NCBI GenBank assembly: GCA_002311345.1
Contig: DCAA01000018.1
Span: 8,999 to 30,792, forward strand
Direction of reading: 5' to 3'
Length of the DNA: 21,794 bases
Source of the DNA: Planctomycetes bacterium UBA1146
Lineage (GTDB): Bacteria > Planctomycetota > UBA8108 > UBA1146
A program made the position numbers and the translations under genes. The stretch's first letter is position 1, and the number at the start of each line of letters is the position of its first letter. Shown piece after piece: positions 1 through 7,043 of the stretch. The notes under the pieces were generated by a model, which saw only the letters and a program-made list of their open reading frames with translations, had not been told where the DNA came from and ran no database searches.

Positions 1-549
1 CAGGGAGTGATCGGAAACCGGGTCTACAACGCCTGGTTCCAGTCGGGGTTGCAGGTCTTCGATGTCGATCCCGATACCGGCTGGCTCGACTGGGTGGCCG
101 GATACGACACCTTCGAGCAACCGACCTTGCCCACCTACGACGGTGCGTGGGGGATCTACCCGTTCCTTGGCGACGATCGCATCCTCATCAGCGATATCAG
201 CAACGGTCTGTTCGTACTCGAACTGACCGATCTCGATCTCGATGACGATGGGGTGATCGATGGTTGCGAACCGGAACTTTTCATCCGCGGTGAGGTCAAC
301 GGCGATGGTGTTGTCGATATCGCCGACGTGGTGTTCGTGCTCGACTACCTGTTTGTTGGCGAGTCCGATCCGGGTTGCCAGGACGCTGGCGATGGTAACG
401 ATGACGGTGCCATCGACCTCGCCGACGCCATCACCTTGCTCGGATTCCTGTTCAGCGGAGATGCCGCTCCGCAGGCGCCATTCCCCGAATGCGGCATCGA
501 CCCGACGGCGGATGCACTGGAGTGCGAAAGTTATGGAGCGTGTCCTTGA
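1..549 (+). CDS. C-terminal part of a choice-of-anchor B family (LVIVD-repeat) secreted protein with a paired EF-hand C-terminus
   Basis: The reading frame is open from the first base, so the gene starts upstream and only about 182 codons are visible. The first ~75 residues contain YNAWFQSGLQVFDVDPDTG, then YDGAWGIYPFLGDDRILISD and ISNGLFVLEL. These are the closing LVIVD/beta-propeller strands seen in planctomycete and Bacteroidota choice-of-anchor B proteins. Next comes an acidic Ca-binding turn (LDLDDDGVIDGCEPE) and two EF-hand loops (VNGDGVVDIADVVFVLDYLF and GNDDGAIDLADAITLLGFLF), ending in a Cys-containing tail (PFPECGID...CESYGACP). The domain order predicts an exported protein with a calcium-stabilised C-terminal module. 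The two genes that follow carry the same module. Nothing visible indicates an enzymatic role. Confidence 0.85.
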   Translation, partial: QGVIGNRVYNAWFQSGLQVFDVDPDTGWLDWVAGYDTFEQPTLPTYDGAWGIYPFLGDDRILISDISNGLFVLELTDLDLDDDGVIDGCEPELFIRGEVNGDGVVDIADVVFVLDYLFVGESDPGCQDAGDGNDDGAIDLADAITLLGFLFSGDAAPQAPFPECGIDPTADALECESYGACP

Positions 550-555
550 TGCTTT
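538..555 (+). repeat. 18-bp direct repeat spanning the stop codon, copy 1 (copy 2 at 2569-2586)
   Basis: GCGTGTCCTTGATGCTTT occurs here and again at 2569-2586. In both places it covers the last codons (encoding CP), the TGA stop and six bases beyond it. Identity beyond the stop codon is not forced by protein function. It suggests duplication or gene conversion of the C-terminal module cassette between neighbouring genes. Confidence 0.75.
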
Positions 556-617
556 CGGGCAGAGCAGTGCTGCAGGGCAATACAACCGCTGCCGCCGGCT
601 AGTGGAGTTCAGCGCTA

Positions 618-654
618 CCGATACCCCCCTTGAGGGTGGATAATGGGGGGTCGG
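618..654 (+). promoter_or_regulatory. Strong hairpin in the leader of the following gene
   Basis: CCG (618-620) pairs with CGG (652-654). After a 2-nt bulge, ACCCCCC (623-629) pairs with GGGGGGT (645-651) around a 15-nt loop. The loop contains GAGGGTGG, which can compete for the same C-run to form a smaller alternative hairpin. A pyrimidine-rich stretch (CTCCTTTCTTTTCC) follows, but no true T-tract. The element ends 24 bases before the ribosome-binding site of the gene at 691. It may be a terminator for the upstream gene or a leader element for the downstream one; the sequence does not decide. Confidence 0.45.
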
Positions 655-690
655 CTCCTTTCTTTTCCTGATCGATCAAGGAGTGTGGTG

Positions 691-2580
691 ATGAAGTTCC
701 GGGGGCTTACCGCATTTTCTGCACTGCTTCGGGCACCTGCGGCACTGGTGTCGGTGGCACTGGTGACACTGTTACTGTTTCCAGCCAGTGCCTTTGCCCA
801 GGGGCCATGCCCTGCCACCACGGGTACTACCCTGAATCCGGTGCCACTGAACCAGCCGTTCGGAGGCGCGGTTTCCTGCAATAACGGCGCAACCCACACC
901 GACAACTTCTACTACCGTGCTTTTGACCTGTGCAACGACTACGCGATCACCGATTTCATCGATATCCGATGCATCACCTCCGCCTTCACCTCGGCGCCTG
1001 CCGGCGGCGGCACCCAGCCGGTTCGCATTCGCCTGAGCGTCGACCTCGATGGGGCTGCTGTCGGACCGCTCTCTGCCCTGGCCCTCTTCTATGAGGAAGA
1101 ATTCCAGGTTCCATCCAACGCCAATCAAACGTTCAACTTCGTACTCGGAACGGGAATCGTCGACCCGGACGGAATCCTGGGAGGGACCGCCTCGACCCTG
1201 GTCGGCTGCCTCGCCATCGATCAGACTCTCGTCGTCGAGATCTTCACTCCCGACGGCAGTGCCGCTGGCCATGCGTTCTTCATGGCGATCCCCGATCCTG
1301 CCCAGACTGATCCAGCCACCGACCAGATCGGCAGCAGTTTCTTTGCGGCGGGCGAGTGCGGTCTGTTCGAGCCGAGCGACACGGCCAGCCTCGGCTTTCC
1401 GGACAACATGTGGATCATGGATGTTGCCTGGGATGATGCAGGAGATTGCGTCTGTCCCCCCAGAATCAGCAACCTCGACTGCCAGCAAACTGCCGGAACG
1501 ACTCGCTGGGATCTGACCTGGGATTCGATGCCTCCGGTCGGTTCCTTTCAGGTCGAGATTGGCGGCAACATCGAGGCGGTGCTCGATGGAACAGCCGTCT
1601 CTTACCAGACCGATCCGATGATCGCCTACCAGCTGCAGCAGATCATCGTGACCGCCTACGAGAATCCTGGTGCCACCGGCAACATCATCAACTTTGTCGA
1701 ATACCTGGTGGAGACCGCTCCCGCCAACAACTGGTTCGAAGGAGCCGAGCCGGTCACCACCGGAGACACCGACTTCAGCATCACCAGTGCGGTGACGACC
1801 ACCGGCCCCGCTCTGGATCCAGCGGTGTGTGCCATGAACGTGTCGAACGACGAGATCTATCACGACCTGTACTACTGCTTCACCGCCGCCACCAGCGGCG
1901 ATGTGCTGGTTTCCACCTGTGGCGGACCCACCATCAATACCCGGCTTGCAGTTTACGCCGATTGCGCCAGCGACGACCCCGCAGCCGTGATCATGTGCAA
2001 CGATGAAGCGGCCACTGGAAGTACCGCTGCTGGAGCCACCGCCCCGGGAAGTAACAACCCCGCCTGCACCAACTTCGCTGCTGAACTGATCTTCGAGGCG
2101 ACCCAGGGCGAGAGTTATCTGATCCGCCTCGGAAGCTTCAATCCGTCAGCGCTGGGCGATGGCACCCTGACCGTGATCGATTGCGCCACTGCGGCGAATC
2201 CCACAGGCAACACCGATTGCAACTCCAATGGCATCCTCGACAGCTGCGACATCGCCGCCGGGGCTGCCGATGACAATGGCAACGGCATCCCTGACGAGTG
2301 CGATGATCCCCCCTTCATCCGAAGCGACGTAGATGCCGATGGCGCGATCAATCTCGCCGATGCGATCGCCACCCTCGACTATCTCTTCATCGGCGGCACG
2401 ATCCCCTGTAACGATGCCGCCGACATCAACGATGACGGCGCACTGGACCTGTCCGATCCCATCGTGTTGCTGGGATATCTGTTCAGCAATGCACCTGCCC
2501 CTCCGGCCCCCTTCCCTGACTGCGGCATCGATCCGACTCCGGATGCACTGGAATGCGACAGTTTCGCGGCGTGTCCTTGA
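691..2580 (+). CDS. Secreted multi-domain protein with PPC-like domain and paired EF-hand (dockerin-type) C-terminus
   Basis: The ATG at 691 is chosen over an in-frame ATG at 643 because AAGGAG (678-683) sits 7 bases upstream and the product then begins with a clean signal peptide. Signal residues are about 1-37, with predicted cleavage after SAFAQ. The 629-aa product has an N-terminal Cys-containing beta-rich domain (~38-255) and a fibronectin-like strand region beginning near NLDCQQTAGTTRWDLTWDS. A pre-peptidase C-terminal-like domain follows, with NDEIYHDLYYCFTA and YLIRLGSF. Then come Cys/Asp calcium turns (DCNSNGILDSCD, DDNGNGIPDECD) and two EF-hand loops (VDADGAINLADAIATLDYLF, INDDGALDLSDPIVLLGYLF). 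It ends in CDSFAACP. It is probably exported and calcium-bound; no catalytic motif was seen. The individual N-terminal domains are assigned only by general resemblance. Confidence 0.85.
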   Translation: MKFRGLTAFSALLRAPAALVSVALVTLLLFPASAFAQGPCPATTGTTLNPVPLNQPFGGAVSCNNGATHTDNFYYRAFDLCNDYAITDFIDIRCITSAFTSAPAGGGTQPVRIRLSVDLDGAAVGPLSALALFYEEEFQVPSNANQTFNFVLGTGIVDPDGILGGTASTLVGCLAIDQTLVVEIFTPDGSAAGHAFFMAIPDPAQTDPATDQIGSSFFAAGECGLFEPSDTASLGFPDNMWIMDVAWDDAGDCVCPPRISNLDCQQTAGTTRWDLTWDSMPPVGSFQVEIGGNIEAVLDGTAVSYQTDPMIAYQLQQIIVTAYENPGATGNIINFVEYLVETAPANNWFEGAEPVTTGDTDFSITSAVTTTGPALDPAVCAMNVSNDEIYHDLYYCFTAATSGDVLVSTCGGPTINTRLAVYADCASDDPAAVIMCNDEAATGSTAAGATAPGSNNPACTNFAAELIFEATQGESYLIRLGSFNPSALGDGTLTVIDCATAANPTGNTDCNSNGILDSCDIAAGAADDNGNGIPDECDDPPFIRSDVDADGAINLADAIATLDYLFIGGTIPCNDAADINDDGALDLSDPIVLLGYLFSNAPAPPAPFPDCGIDPTPDALECDSFAACP

Positions 2581-2586
2581 TGCTTT
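2569..2586 (+). repeat. 18-bp direct repeat spanning the stop codon, copy 2
   Basis: Identical to 538-555, again covering the final Cys-Pro codons, the TGA stop and six bases of 3' flank. See copy 1 for interpretation. Confidence 0.75.
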
Positions 2587-2679
2587 TGTGAGGGTGCCTG
2601 GAGTGGGACAATGGAGACGGGTCTGCTCCGTGCCGATGGTGCCGGTCGCCCGTCATCCATCTGGACCGAGGTACTGACG

Positions 2680-4374
2680 ATGAGATCTCCACTCGATACC
2701 TACTGCGCACAAGGCTGGGCCCACTGCGGACGGCACTGGCTGCTGCTGCTGATGGTATTTGCCGTCAGCGGATCGGTGCTGGCACAGCCTGCTCCCTGTG
2801 CCGGAGCCGGGGTGTTCGCCGAGGCCGAAACTCTGTTCGGGGATTACCACACCGAGTCCGTGGCACTGGGGGATCTCGATGGCGATGGCGATCTGGATGC
2901 GTTCGTCGTCTACGAACTGGCCAGCTTGACGCGTATCTTCTTCAACCAGGGCGGGCAACAGGGCCAGCAGGCGGGAACCTTGCTCGATAGCGGCCAGCAA
3001 CTGAGCACTTGCAACATTCCGCGGGTGTCGCTGGGCGATCTCGATGGAGACGGTGACCTCGATGCCTTCATCTCGTGCGGCGAAGATGATCCGCACCGTG
3101 TCCACATCAATCAGGGTGGCATGCAGGGTGGCGTCGAGGGATTCTTCAGCTACGGCGGCGAACAGGATCTCGGCAACTTCCAGGGGCGCGGCAATGCCCT
3201 CGGTGATGTCGATGGCGATGGCGATCTCGATGCCTTCGTCGTGCACGACTATTTCGAGCCGGATCGGATCTACATCAACCAGGGAAACCTCCAGGGTGGA
3301 AGTGCCGGGGAGTTTGTCGATAGCGGTCAGAGCCTCGGTTCCCGTCGCAGCAGTTCGGTGGCGCTGGCGGATCTGGACGGCGATGGCGATCTCGATGCCT
3401 TCGTCACCCACTTCGATGGACCCGATGGGATCTATCTCAATCAGGGTGGCGCTCAGAATGGCACCGAGGGGGTCTACATCGACAGCGGCCAGATCCTGCA
3501 GAGCTGGGGCAGTCTGGATGTGGCACTGGCGGACCTCGATGGCGACGGTGATATCGATGCCATCCCCGTCAAGGGCAGCGCTCTGGTGCTCATGAACCAG
3601 GGCGGGGCCCAGGGCGGCAGTGAAGGTGAGTTCCTCTCCAGTGCCTACCTCTATGGAACCGTCACCGACCGAGCGATCGCCATCGGCGATATCGATAACG
3701 ATGGAGATCTCGATGCGGTGGTCGCTGGCAATTCGATCTACGAGGTGCTGCACCTCAACCAGGGTGGGTTGCAGGGGGGAATAGCGGGCACCTTCAGCAC
3801 CGATCTGCAGGCGATCCCATCCAACAATCTGACCCGCGATATCGCGCTCGGCGATCTCGACGGCGACGGAGATCTCGATGCCATCAGTGTCAGCGGCGCG
3901 ATCCCCGGCGGAGTGCCCGATTTGATTCACTGGAACCAGTTCATCGCTCCCGATTGCGACGGAAACGGCAATCCAGACCGCTGTGATGTGCAGCAGGATC
4001 CGTTGCTCGATTGCGACGGTAACGGCGAACTGGACAGTTGTGAACTGACCAGCGGTGGCAGCGACATCAACGGCAACGGGATTCTCGATGTGTGCGAGGA
4101 AACACTCTTTGTTCGTGGAGATGTCAACACCGATGGCACCACAGACATCGCCGATGCGATCTTCTCGCTCAATTACCTGTTCGGGGAGATTGCGCTGTCG
4201 TGCCAGGACGCCGCCGACAGCAACGATGACGGGCTGCTCAATATCGCCGATCCCATCCATTTGCTCTCATTCCTGTTTGGCGGAGATACCGCTCCACCAG
4301 CTCCATTCCCTGATTGTGATACAGATCAGTCCGATGATCTGCTCGATTGCCAGAGCGCGGGGGACTGTATCTAG
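2680..4374 (+). CDS. Secreted FG-GAP/VCBS seven-blade propeller protein with paired EF-hand C-terminus
   Basis: The start at 2680 is preferred over the in-frame ATG at 2611 because GAGG (2668-2671) lies 8 bases upstream and the product then has a signal peptide (LLLLMVFAVSGSVLAQ). The 564-aa product contains seven copies of a calcium-binding FG-GAP/VCBS core of the type LGDLDGDGDLDAF. They are spaced about 52-57 residues apart across 2863-3900. Most cores are followed by a linker of the type NQGGxQGGxxGxF. Seven repeats suit a seven-blade integrin-like propeller. Asp/Asn/Cys turns follow (DCDGNGNPDRCD, DCDGNGELDSCE, DINGNGILDVCE), then two EF-hand loops (VNTDGTTDIADAI, SNDDGLLNIADPI) and a Cys tail ending CQSAGDCI. 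An extracellular structural or adhesive role is likely. This is inference from architecture, with no enzymatic residues recognised. Confidence 0.9.
   Translation: MRSPLDTYCAQGWAHCGRHWLLLLMVFAVSGSVLAQPAPCAGAGVFAEAETLFGDYHTESVALGDLDGDGDLDAFVVYELASLTRIFFNQGGQQGQQAGTLLDSGQQLSTCNIPRVSLGDLDGDGDLDAFISCGEDDPHRVHINQGGMQGGVEGFFSYGGEQDLGNFQGRGNALGDVDGDGDLDAFVVHDYFEPDRIYINQGNLQGGSAGEFVDSGQSLGSRRSSSVALADLDGDGDLDAFVTHFDGPDGIYLNQGGAQNGTEGVYIDSGQILQSWGSLDVALADLDGDGDIDAIPVKGSALVLMNQGGAQGGSEGEFLSSAYLYGTVTDRAIAIGDIDNDGDLDAVVAGNSIYEVLHLNQGGLQGGIAGTFSTDLQAIPSNNLTRDIALGDLDGDGDLDAISVSGAIPGGVPDLIHWNQFIAPDCDGNGNPDRCDVQQDPLLDCDGNGELDSCELTSGGSDINGNGILDVCEETLFVRGDVNTDGTTDIADAIFSLNYLFGEIALSCQDAADSNDDGLLNIADPIHLLSFLFGGDTAPPAPFPDCDTDQSDDLLDCQSAGDCI
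2863..3900 (+). repeat. Seven tandem FG-GAP/VCBS coding repeats
   Basis: Seven in-frame repeats of roughly 155-170 bp each carry the codon string for a D-x-D-x-D-G-D-x-D-A calcium loop, for example near 2872, 3037, 3208, 3370, 3532, 3688 and 3853. The first four loops are followed by F after DLDA (AF); the last three have I or V. The DNA repeats encode propeller blades and are not a mobile or intergenic element. Confidence 0.85.
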
Positions 4375-4445
4375 GGATTGCTGGAACCGATCGGCATCGA
4401 CCTGCGTCACGTCGCTGAGGGACTCGTTCCCGAAGGAGGTTCGTC

Positions 4446-4853
4446 GTGCTGGGTGTCTTCTCGGACTGGAAAATCAAATCTGTGCTGCTTGGCTCTGCCA
4501 TCGCGGTAGCGCTCTCGTTGAGCACGACGAGTTTCGCCGATGATCCGCCGGCATTAGTGGTGGTCGAGACGGTCGCCGAGGCGCTGCAGCTGGATGCGAG
4601 CACCCAGCGGCTCAAGGTGGTGCTGCGCGATCACGAAACCCTGGTGGCGGTATTGAAGCGCGTGCCCGATCTGGCCGATCTGCACATCGACCATCCCGGC
4701 AACCGGATGCCCATCGAGTCGATCCGGCTGTTGCGAGAATTCAAGAAACTGAAACGGCTGGAGTTTCGCGGCGATCCGTTCCTCAGTGATGAGAAGTTCA
4801 TCGAACTGGGCAGACTCGAGCAGATCAAAAGTCTGCGGCTGCGGCTATTGTGA
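4446..4853 (+). CDS. Exported leucine-rich-repeat protein, ending at an in-frame TGA
   Basis: The GTG start at 4446 has an excellent ribosome-binding site, AAGGAGGT (4433-4440), 5 bases upstream. The 135-aa product as normally read has a signal peptide (SVLLGSAIAVALSLSTTSFA, then DD). LRR-like repeats follow (VPDLADLHIDH..., FKKLKRLEFRGDPFLSDEKF, LGRLEQIKSLRLRLL). Translation stops at TGA 4851-4853 in the middle of a repeat. The same frame then continues for 53 codons with obvious LRR sequence (PNLTDARLASLGGLVSLEKL), ending at TAA 5013-5015. The intact protein would be 189 residues counting the TGA as one. Options are a nonsense mutation (recent pseudogene), a sequencing error, readthrough, or selenocysteine. 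No partner or binding target is evident. Confidence 0.7.
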   Translation: MLGVFSDWKIKSVLLGSAIAVALSLSTTSFADDPPALVVVETVAEALQLDASTQRLKVVLRDHETLVAVLKRVPDLADLHIDHPGNRMPIESIRLLREFKKLKRLEFRGDPFLSDEKFIELGRLEQIKSLRLRLL

Positions 4854-5015
4854 CCCAATCTCACCGACGCCAGGTTGGCGTCGCTGGGTGGGCTGGTGTC
4901 GCTGGAGAAGTTGAACATGAAGGGCTGTCGCGGCAAGGCCTGGCTCAATGAAGCGAAGGTGTGGCAGGCGATCAAGCAGGAACGAGTCCGGCGAAAAGCG
5001 CGCGAAGACAAGTAA
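4854..5015 (+). pseudogene. In-frame continuation of the leucine-rich-repeat gene beyond the TGA
   Basis: Directly after TGA 4851-4853 the same frame reads PNLTDARLASLGGLVSLEKL, NMKGCRGK and a basic C-terminal tail ending KAREDK, before TAA at 5013-5015. PNLTD...LASLGGLVSLEKL is a standard LRR unit and completes the repeat begun by IKSLRLRLL. This stretch was therefore once, or still is, part of the upstream gene. It has no convincing ribosome-binding site of its own; the first in-frame ATG is at 4917. Confidence 0.8.
4865..4883 (+). promoter_or_regulatory. Perfect 8-bp hairpin with GGU loop just after the in-frame TGA (SECIS-like geometry)
   Basis: CGACGCCA (4865-4872) pairs perfectly with TGGCGTCG (4876-4883) around a GGT loop (4873-4875). 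A lower CCCA (4854-4857)/TGGG (4885-4888) pairing is possible. The loop begins 19 bases after the TGA. As I recall the published bacterial SECIS model, it asks for a stem-loop with the apical loop about 16-37 nt after UGA and a G among the first two loop bases; this hairpin satisfies that. GC-rich coding DNA forms hairpins readily, so the match is suggestive only. Confidence 0.35.
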
Positions 5016-5033
5016 TCCCCTCAAAACACCTCA

Positions 5034-5047
5034 TCGGCAGCTGCCGA
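5034..5047. promoter_or_regulatory. 14-bp perfect palindrome between the LRR gene and the dehydrogenase gene
   Basis: TCGGCAGCTGCCGA is its own reverse complement. It lies 73 bases before the dehydrogenase start and 18 bases after the TAA of the LRR reading frame. It could be an operator or a weak terminator hairpin (5-bp stem, AGCT loop), but no T-run follows. Confidence 0.3.
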
Positions 5048-5119
5048 GAACCGGCTCGATTCCACCGCTTCTCTCTATAGGATATGGCGCATCCTCTCAT
5101 CGACGAAAAGAGATCACCG

Positions 5120-6076
5120 ATGCGAGCACTGTGGCTACAAGACAAGCAAGTATCGCTGCGTGAAGACCTGCCACCGGCCACCGCCGGTGACGATGAGGTG
5201 CGCATCCGTCCGACCCTGGTCGGGGTCTGTGGTACCGATCTGGAACTGGTGGCGGGCTACTATCCCTTCACCGGGGTGCTCGGTCACGAGTTCGTCGGCA
5301 TCGTGGAGCAGGGACCCGGGGAATGGCCCGGCAAGAAAGTGGTCGGCGATATCAACGCCAGTTGTGGCCACTGCCCCGGTTGCCGCGAGGGTCGCGCCAA
5401 CCATTGCCCGAACCGGACCGTGCTCGGCATCGTCGGTCGCGATGGTTGCTTCGCTGAATCGTTTTTGTTGCCAGCGACCAATCTGCTGGAAGTGCCGCAA
5501 CAGGTACCCGATGAGTGCAGCGTCTTCACCGAGCCGCTGGCGGCCGCCATGCACATCCTCGAACAGGTCGACTTTGTTCCCGGAGATCGCTGGCTAGTGG
5601 TGGGAGACGGCCGTCTCGGTCAACTGGTGGCTCGCGTGGTCGCCGCGACCGCTGTCGATCTGATGGTGCTGGGAAGACACGAACGCAAGCTGGCCTTGCT
5701 GGCGGGTCACGGAATCGAAGTCACCGAGGATGCAGACTCGCTCGAGGGCGCCGGTTTCGATGGAGCCATCGAATGTACTGGCAATGCCTCCGGTTTCGCT
5801 GTGGCTCGTAAGTCTCTTCGGCCGGGCGGCACGCTGGTGCTCAAGAGTACCTACGCCGGTGATCTCAACTGCGATGCTTCGGCGCTGGTGGTCGATGAGA
5901 TCCAGTTGATCGGGTCACGCTGTGGACCGTTCCGGCCGGCACTGGCGGCGCTGGCCGATGGAACGATCGATCCGCGCGATCTGATCGATGACCAGTTGCC
6001 GCTCTCGGAAGGTGTCCAGGCGCTGGCCAGGGCGGGCGAGAATGGCTGCATGAAGGTGCTTCTGCGCCCTTCCTGA
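5120..6076 (+). CDS. Zinc-dependent MDR-family alcohol/polyol dehydrogenase
   Basis: The ATG at 5120 is chosen over the in-frame ATG at 5084 because family members begin close to the first beta strand (MRALWLQDKQVSL). A weak purine-rich site (AAAAGAGA) precedes it. The 319-aa product has the GroES-like N-terminal domain with the catalytic-zinc pattern Cys37 (GVCGTD) and His56-Glu57 (LGHEFVG). Structural-zinc cysteines are 82, 85, 88 and 96 in C-x2-C-x2-C-x7-C spacing. A Rossmann fold follows with GDGRLG (162-167) for NAD(P). All metal ligands are present, so it should be an active NAD(P)-dependent oxidoreductase. The substrate cannot be read from sequence; threonine- or sorbitol-dehydrogenase-like chemistry is possible. 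At 319 aa it is slightly shorter than typical members (~340-350). A cupin gene follows 87 bases later on the same strand. Confidence 0.9.
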   Translation: MRALWLQDKQVSLREDLPPATAGDDEVRIRPTLVGVCGTDLELVAGYYPFTGVLGHEFVGIVEQGPGEWPGKKVVGDINASCGHCPGCREGRANHCPNRTVLGIVGRDGCFAESFLLPATNLLEVPQQVPDECSVFTEPLAAAMHILEQVDFVPGDRWLVVGDGRLGQLVARVVAATAVDLMVLGRHERKLALLAGHGIEVTEDADSLEGAGFDGAIECTGNASGFAVARKSLRPGGTLVLKSTYAGDLNCDASALVVDEIQLIGSRCGPFRPALAALADGTIDPRDLIDDQLPLSEGVQALARAGENGCMKVLLRPS

Positions 6077-6163
6077 GCGGCGATCGTTTGCCAGCAGTGG
6101 ACCTCATCGACCTTTCCATCCGATTCTTCTGGGGACAGTGAATGTGCCCGGAGGGAGTGCGCC

Positions 6164-6742
6164 ATGAAGATCCGCCCATGGAATCGCAAAGGTGCCGATG
6201 GCATCGATTCTTCCAGTCGAGTGCTGGAACTGTGGGAGGTCTCGCTACAGCACGGCGAGCGCACTCCGGTTCATCAGCACGATGATCGTGAAGAACTGGT
6301 CATCGCTCTGGAGGGGCGTGGGGAAGTTCATCGCCAGGATGTCGCTGTCGAGCTGTTTCCGGGCCATGGGGTGGTGGTTCCGGCGGGCATCTCTCATTCC
6401 ATCGTCAATGGTTCCGGATTCCCGCTACGCGGTTTGACGGTGGCGATCCACCGCCCGGTGATTTCGGCATTGAGTTCAGCGGAAAAGGTCTCGGCCGGAG
6501 AACTGGAACTGCTGATCGATTCGATCCCGTTGCAGATCGATTGTCCCAGTGGCCTTCAGGCAATTATTAAGTTGTTCGAGACCGCCGGGAATCTGTCGGA
6601 ACAGATCGATGAGGCGATCGGACTCGATACCGAGACCGGCCTACGAACCCTCGAGGATATCGAAAAACAGGTGATGGACGCCATCGTGCGTATCGCCCGT
6701 GCCTACGAGGGTGGATCGAATCTGTTTCCTCCGCGTTTCTAG
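6164..6742 (+). CDS. Cupin-domain protein with intact metal-binding motifs
   Basis: The ATG at 6164 has GGAGGGAG (6150-6157) 6 bases upstream. The 192-aa product opens with a single cupin domain. Motif 1 fits G(X)5HXH(X)4E(X)6G exactly: Gly31, His37, His39, Glu44, Gly51. Motif 2 fits G(X)5PXG(X)2H(X)3N: Gly67, Pro73, Gly75, His78, Asn82. The three His and one Glu form the standard metal site. Residues ~105-192 are a helical extension (ELELLIDSIPLQIDC..., LEDIEKQVMDAIVRIARAYEG) not typical of minimal cupins. It may be a small-molecule sensor, isomerase or dioxygenase; the sequence does not say which. Position after the dehydrogenase suggests possible co-transcription, but the 87-bp gap is not diagnostic. 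Confidence 0.85.
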   Translation: MKIRPWNRKGADGIDSSSRVLELWEVSLQHGERTPVHQHDDREELVIALEGRGEVHRQDVAVELFPGHGVVVPAGISHSIVNGSGFPLRGLTVAIHRPVISALSSAEKVSAGELELLIDSIPLQIDCPSGLQAIIKLFETAGNLSEQIDEAIGLDTETGLRTLEDIEKQVMDAIVRIARAYEGGSNLFPPRF

Positions 6743-7043
6743 CGGTTATTTCTGGACCACCACTGGCCATCGGTATCGATCCGGGCTGTTCCCCCCAGAG
6801 GTGGTGAGAATCGTCCATTTCGACCAGAATCGGCCCGATGCGCTGCTTTGACAGCGCCCCCGGGGGGGTGCAGAATGGCTAGAGATCCGTTGTGCACTGG
6901 ATGCGCCCGAGAGCCCGGGATGCTCCGCACTTCTGTAGTTACTTTTCCGGCCTGCAGACTCCCCTTATCGAGTCTCGGTATTTGTGAGGGGAATACGTCG
7001 ATCGCTGCCGCGTTGACCGGTGGGCGATCAGGAGGATATCACC
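6743..7043. other. 301-bp intergenic region upstream of the recA operon
   Basis: No convincing gene is present. Short frames here (for example 6848-7075 plus, 6739-6930 minus) lack ribosome-binding sites and recognisable domains. The region holds a C/G-run palindrome (CCCCCGGGGG, 6857-6866) without a T-tract and the inverted-repeat element at 6960-6996. It probably contains the promoter for the lipoprotein-recA transcript, but no -35/-10 pair is clear enough to place. No LexA box of the known GAAC/GTTC types was recognised. Confidence 0.5.
6960..6996 (+). promoter_or_regulatory. Inverted-repeat element with two mutually exclusive foldings, upstream of the recA operon
   Basis: Fold A pairs TCCCCT (6960-6965) with AGGGGA (6987-6992) and TATCGA (6966-6971) with TCGGTA (6975-6980) around a GTC loop. 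Fold B pairs GTATT (6978-6982) with AATAC (6992-6996) and excludes fold A. The element ends 47 bases before the TTG start of the recA-coupled gene. It could be an operator dyad or an mRNA leader switch. Confidence 0.35.

Noticed and set aside
772..1863. 363-codon minus-strand frame antisense to the PPC-like protein gene
   Set aside because: The product resembles no family and is compositionally biased. The plus-strand gene has a signal peptide, a ribosome-binding site and recognisable domains over the same bases.
2653..4260. 535-codon open frame on the minus strand, antisense to the FG-GAP propeller gene
   Set aside because: It arises from the repeated GAT/GGC codons of the Asp-Gly repeats, which read as Ile/Ala/Val codons on the other strand. 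The product is a low-complexity Ile/Ala/Glu repeat with no start signal or domain.
1..4374. Cellulosome components, because of the dockerin-type EF-hand modules
   Set aside because: No cohesin, scaffoldin, glycoside hydrolase or carbohydrate-binding module was seen, and the ectodomains are not hydrolases.
5084..5122. ATG at 5084 as an upstream start for the MDR dehydrogenase
   Set aside because: It would add 12 residues unlike the family N-terminus; the fold begins naturally at ATG 5120.
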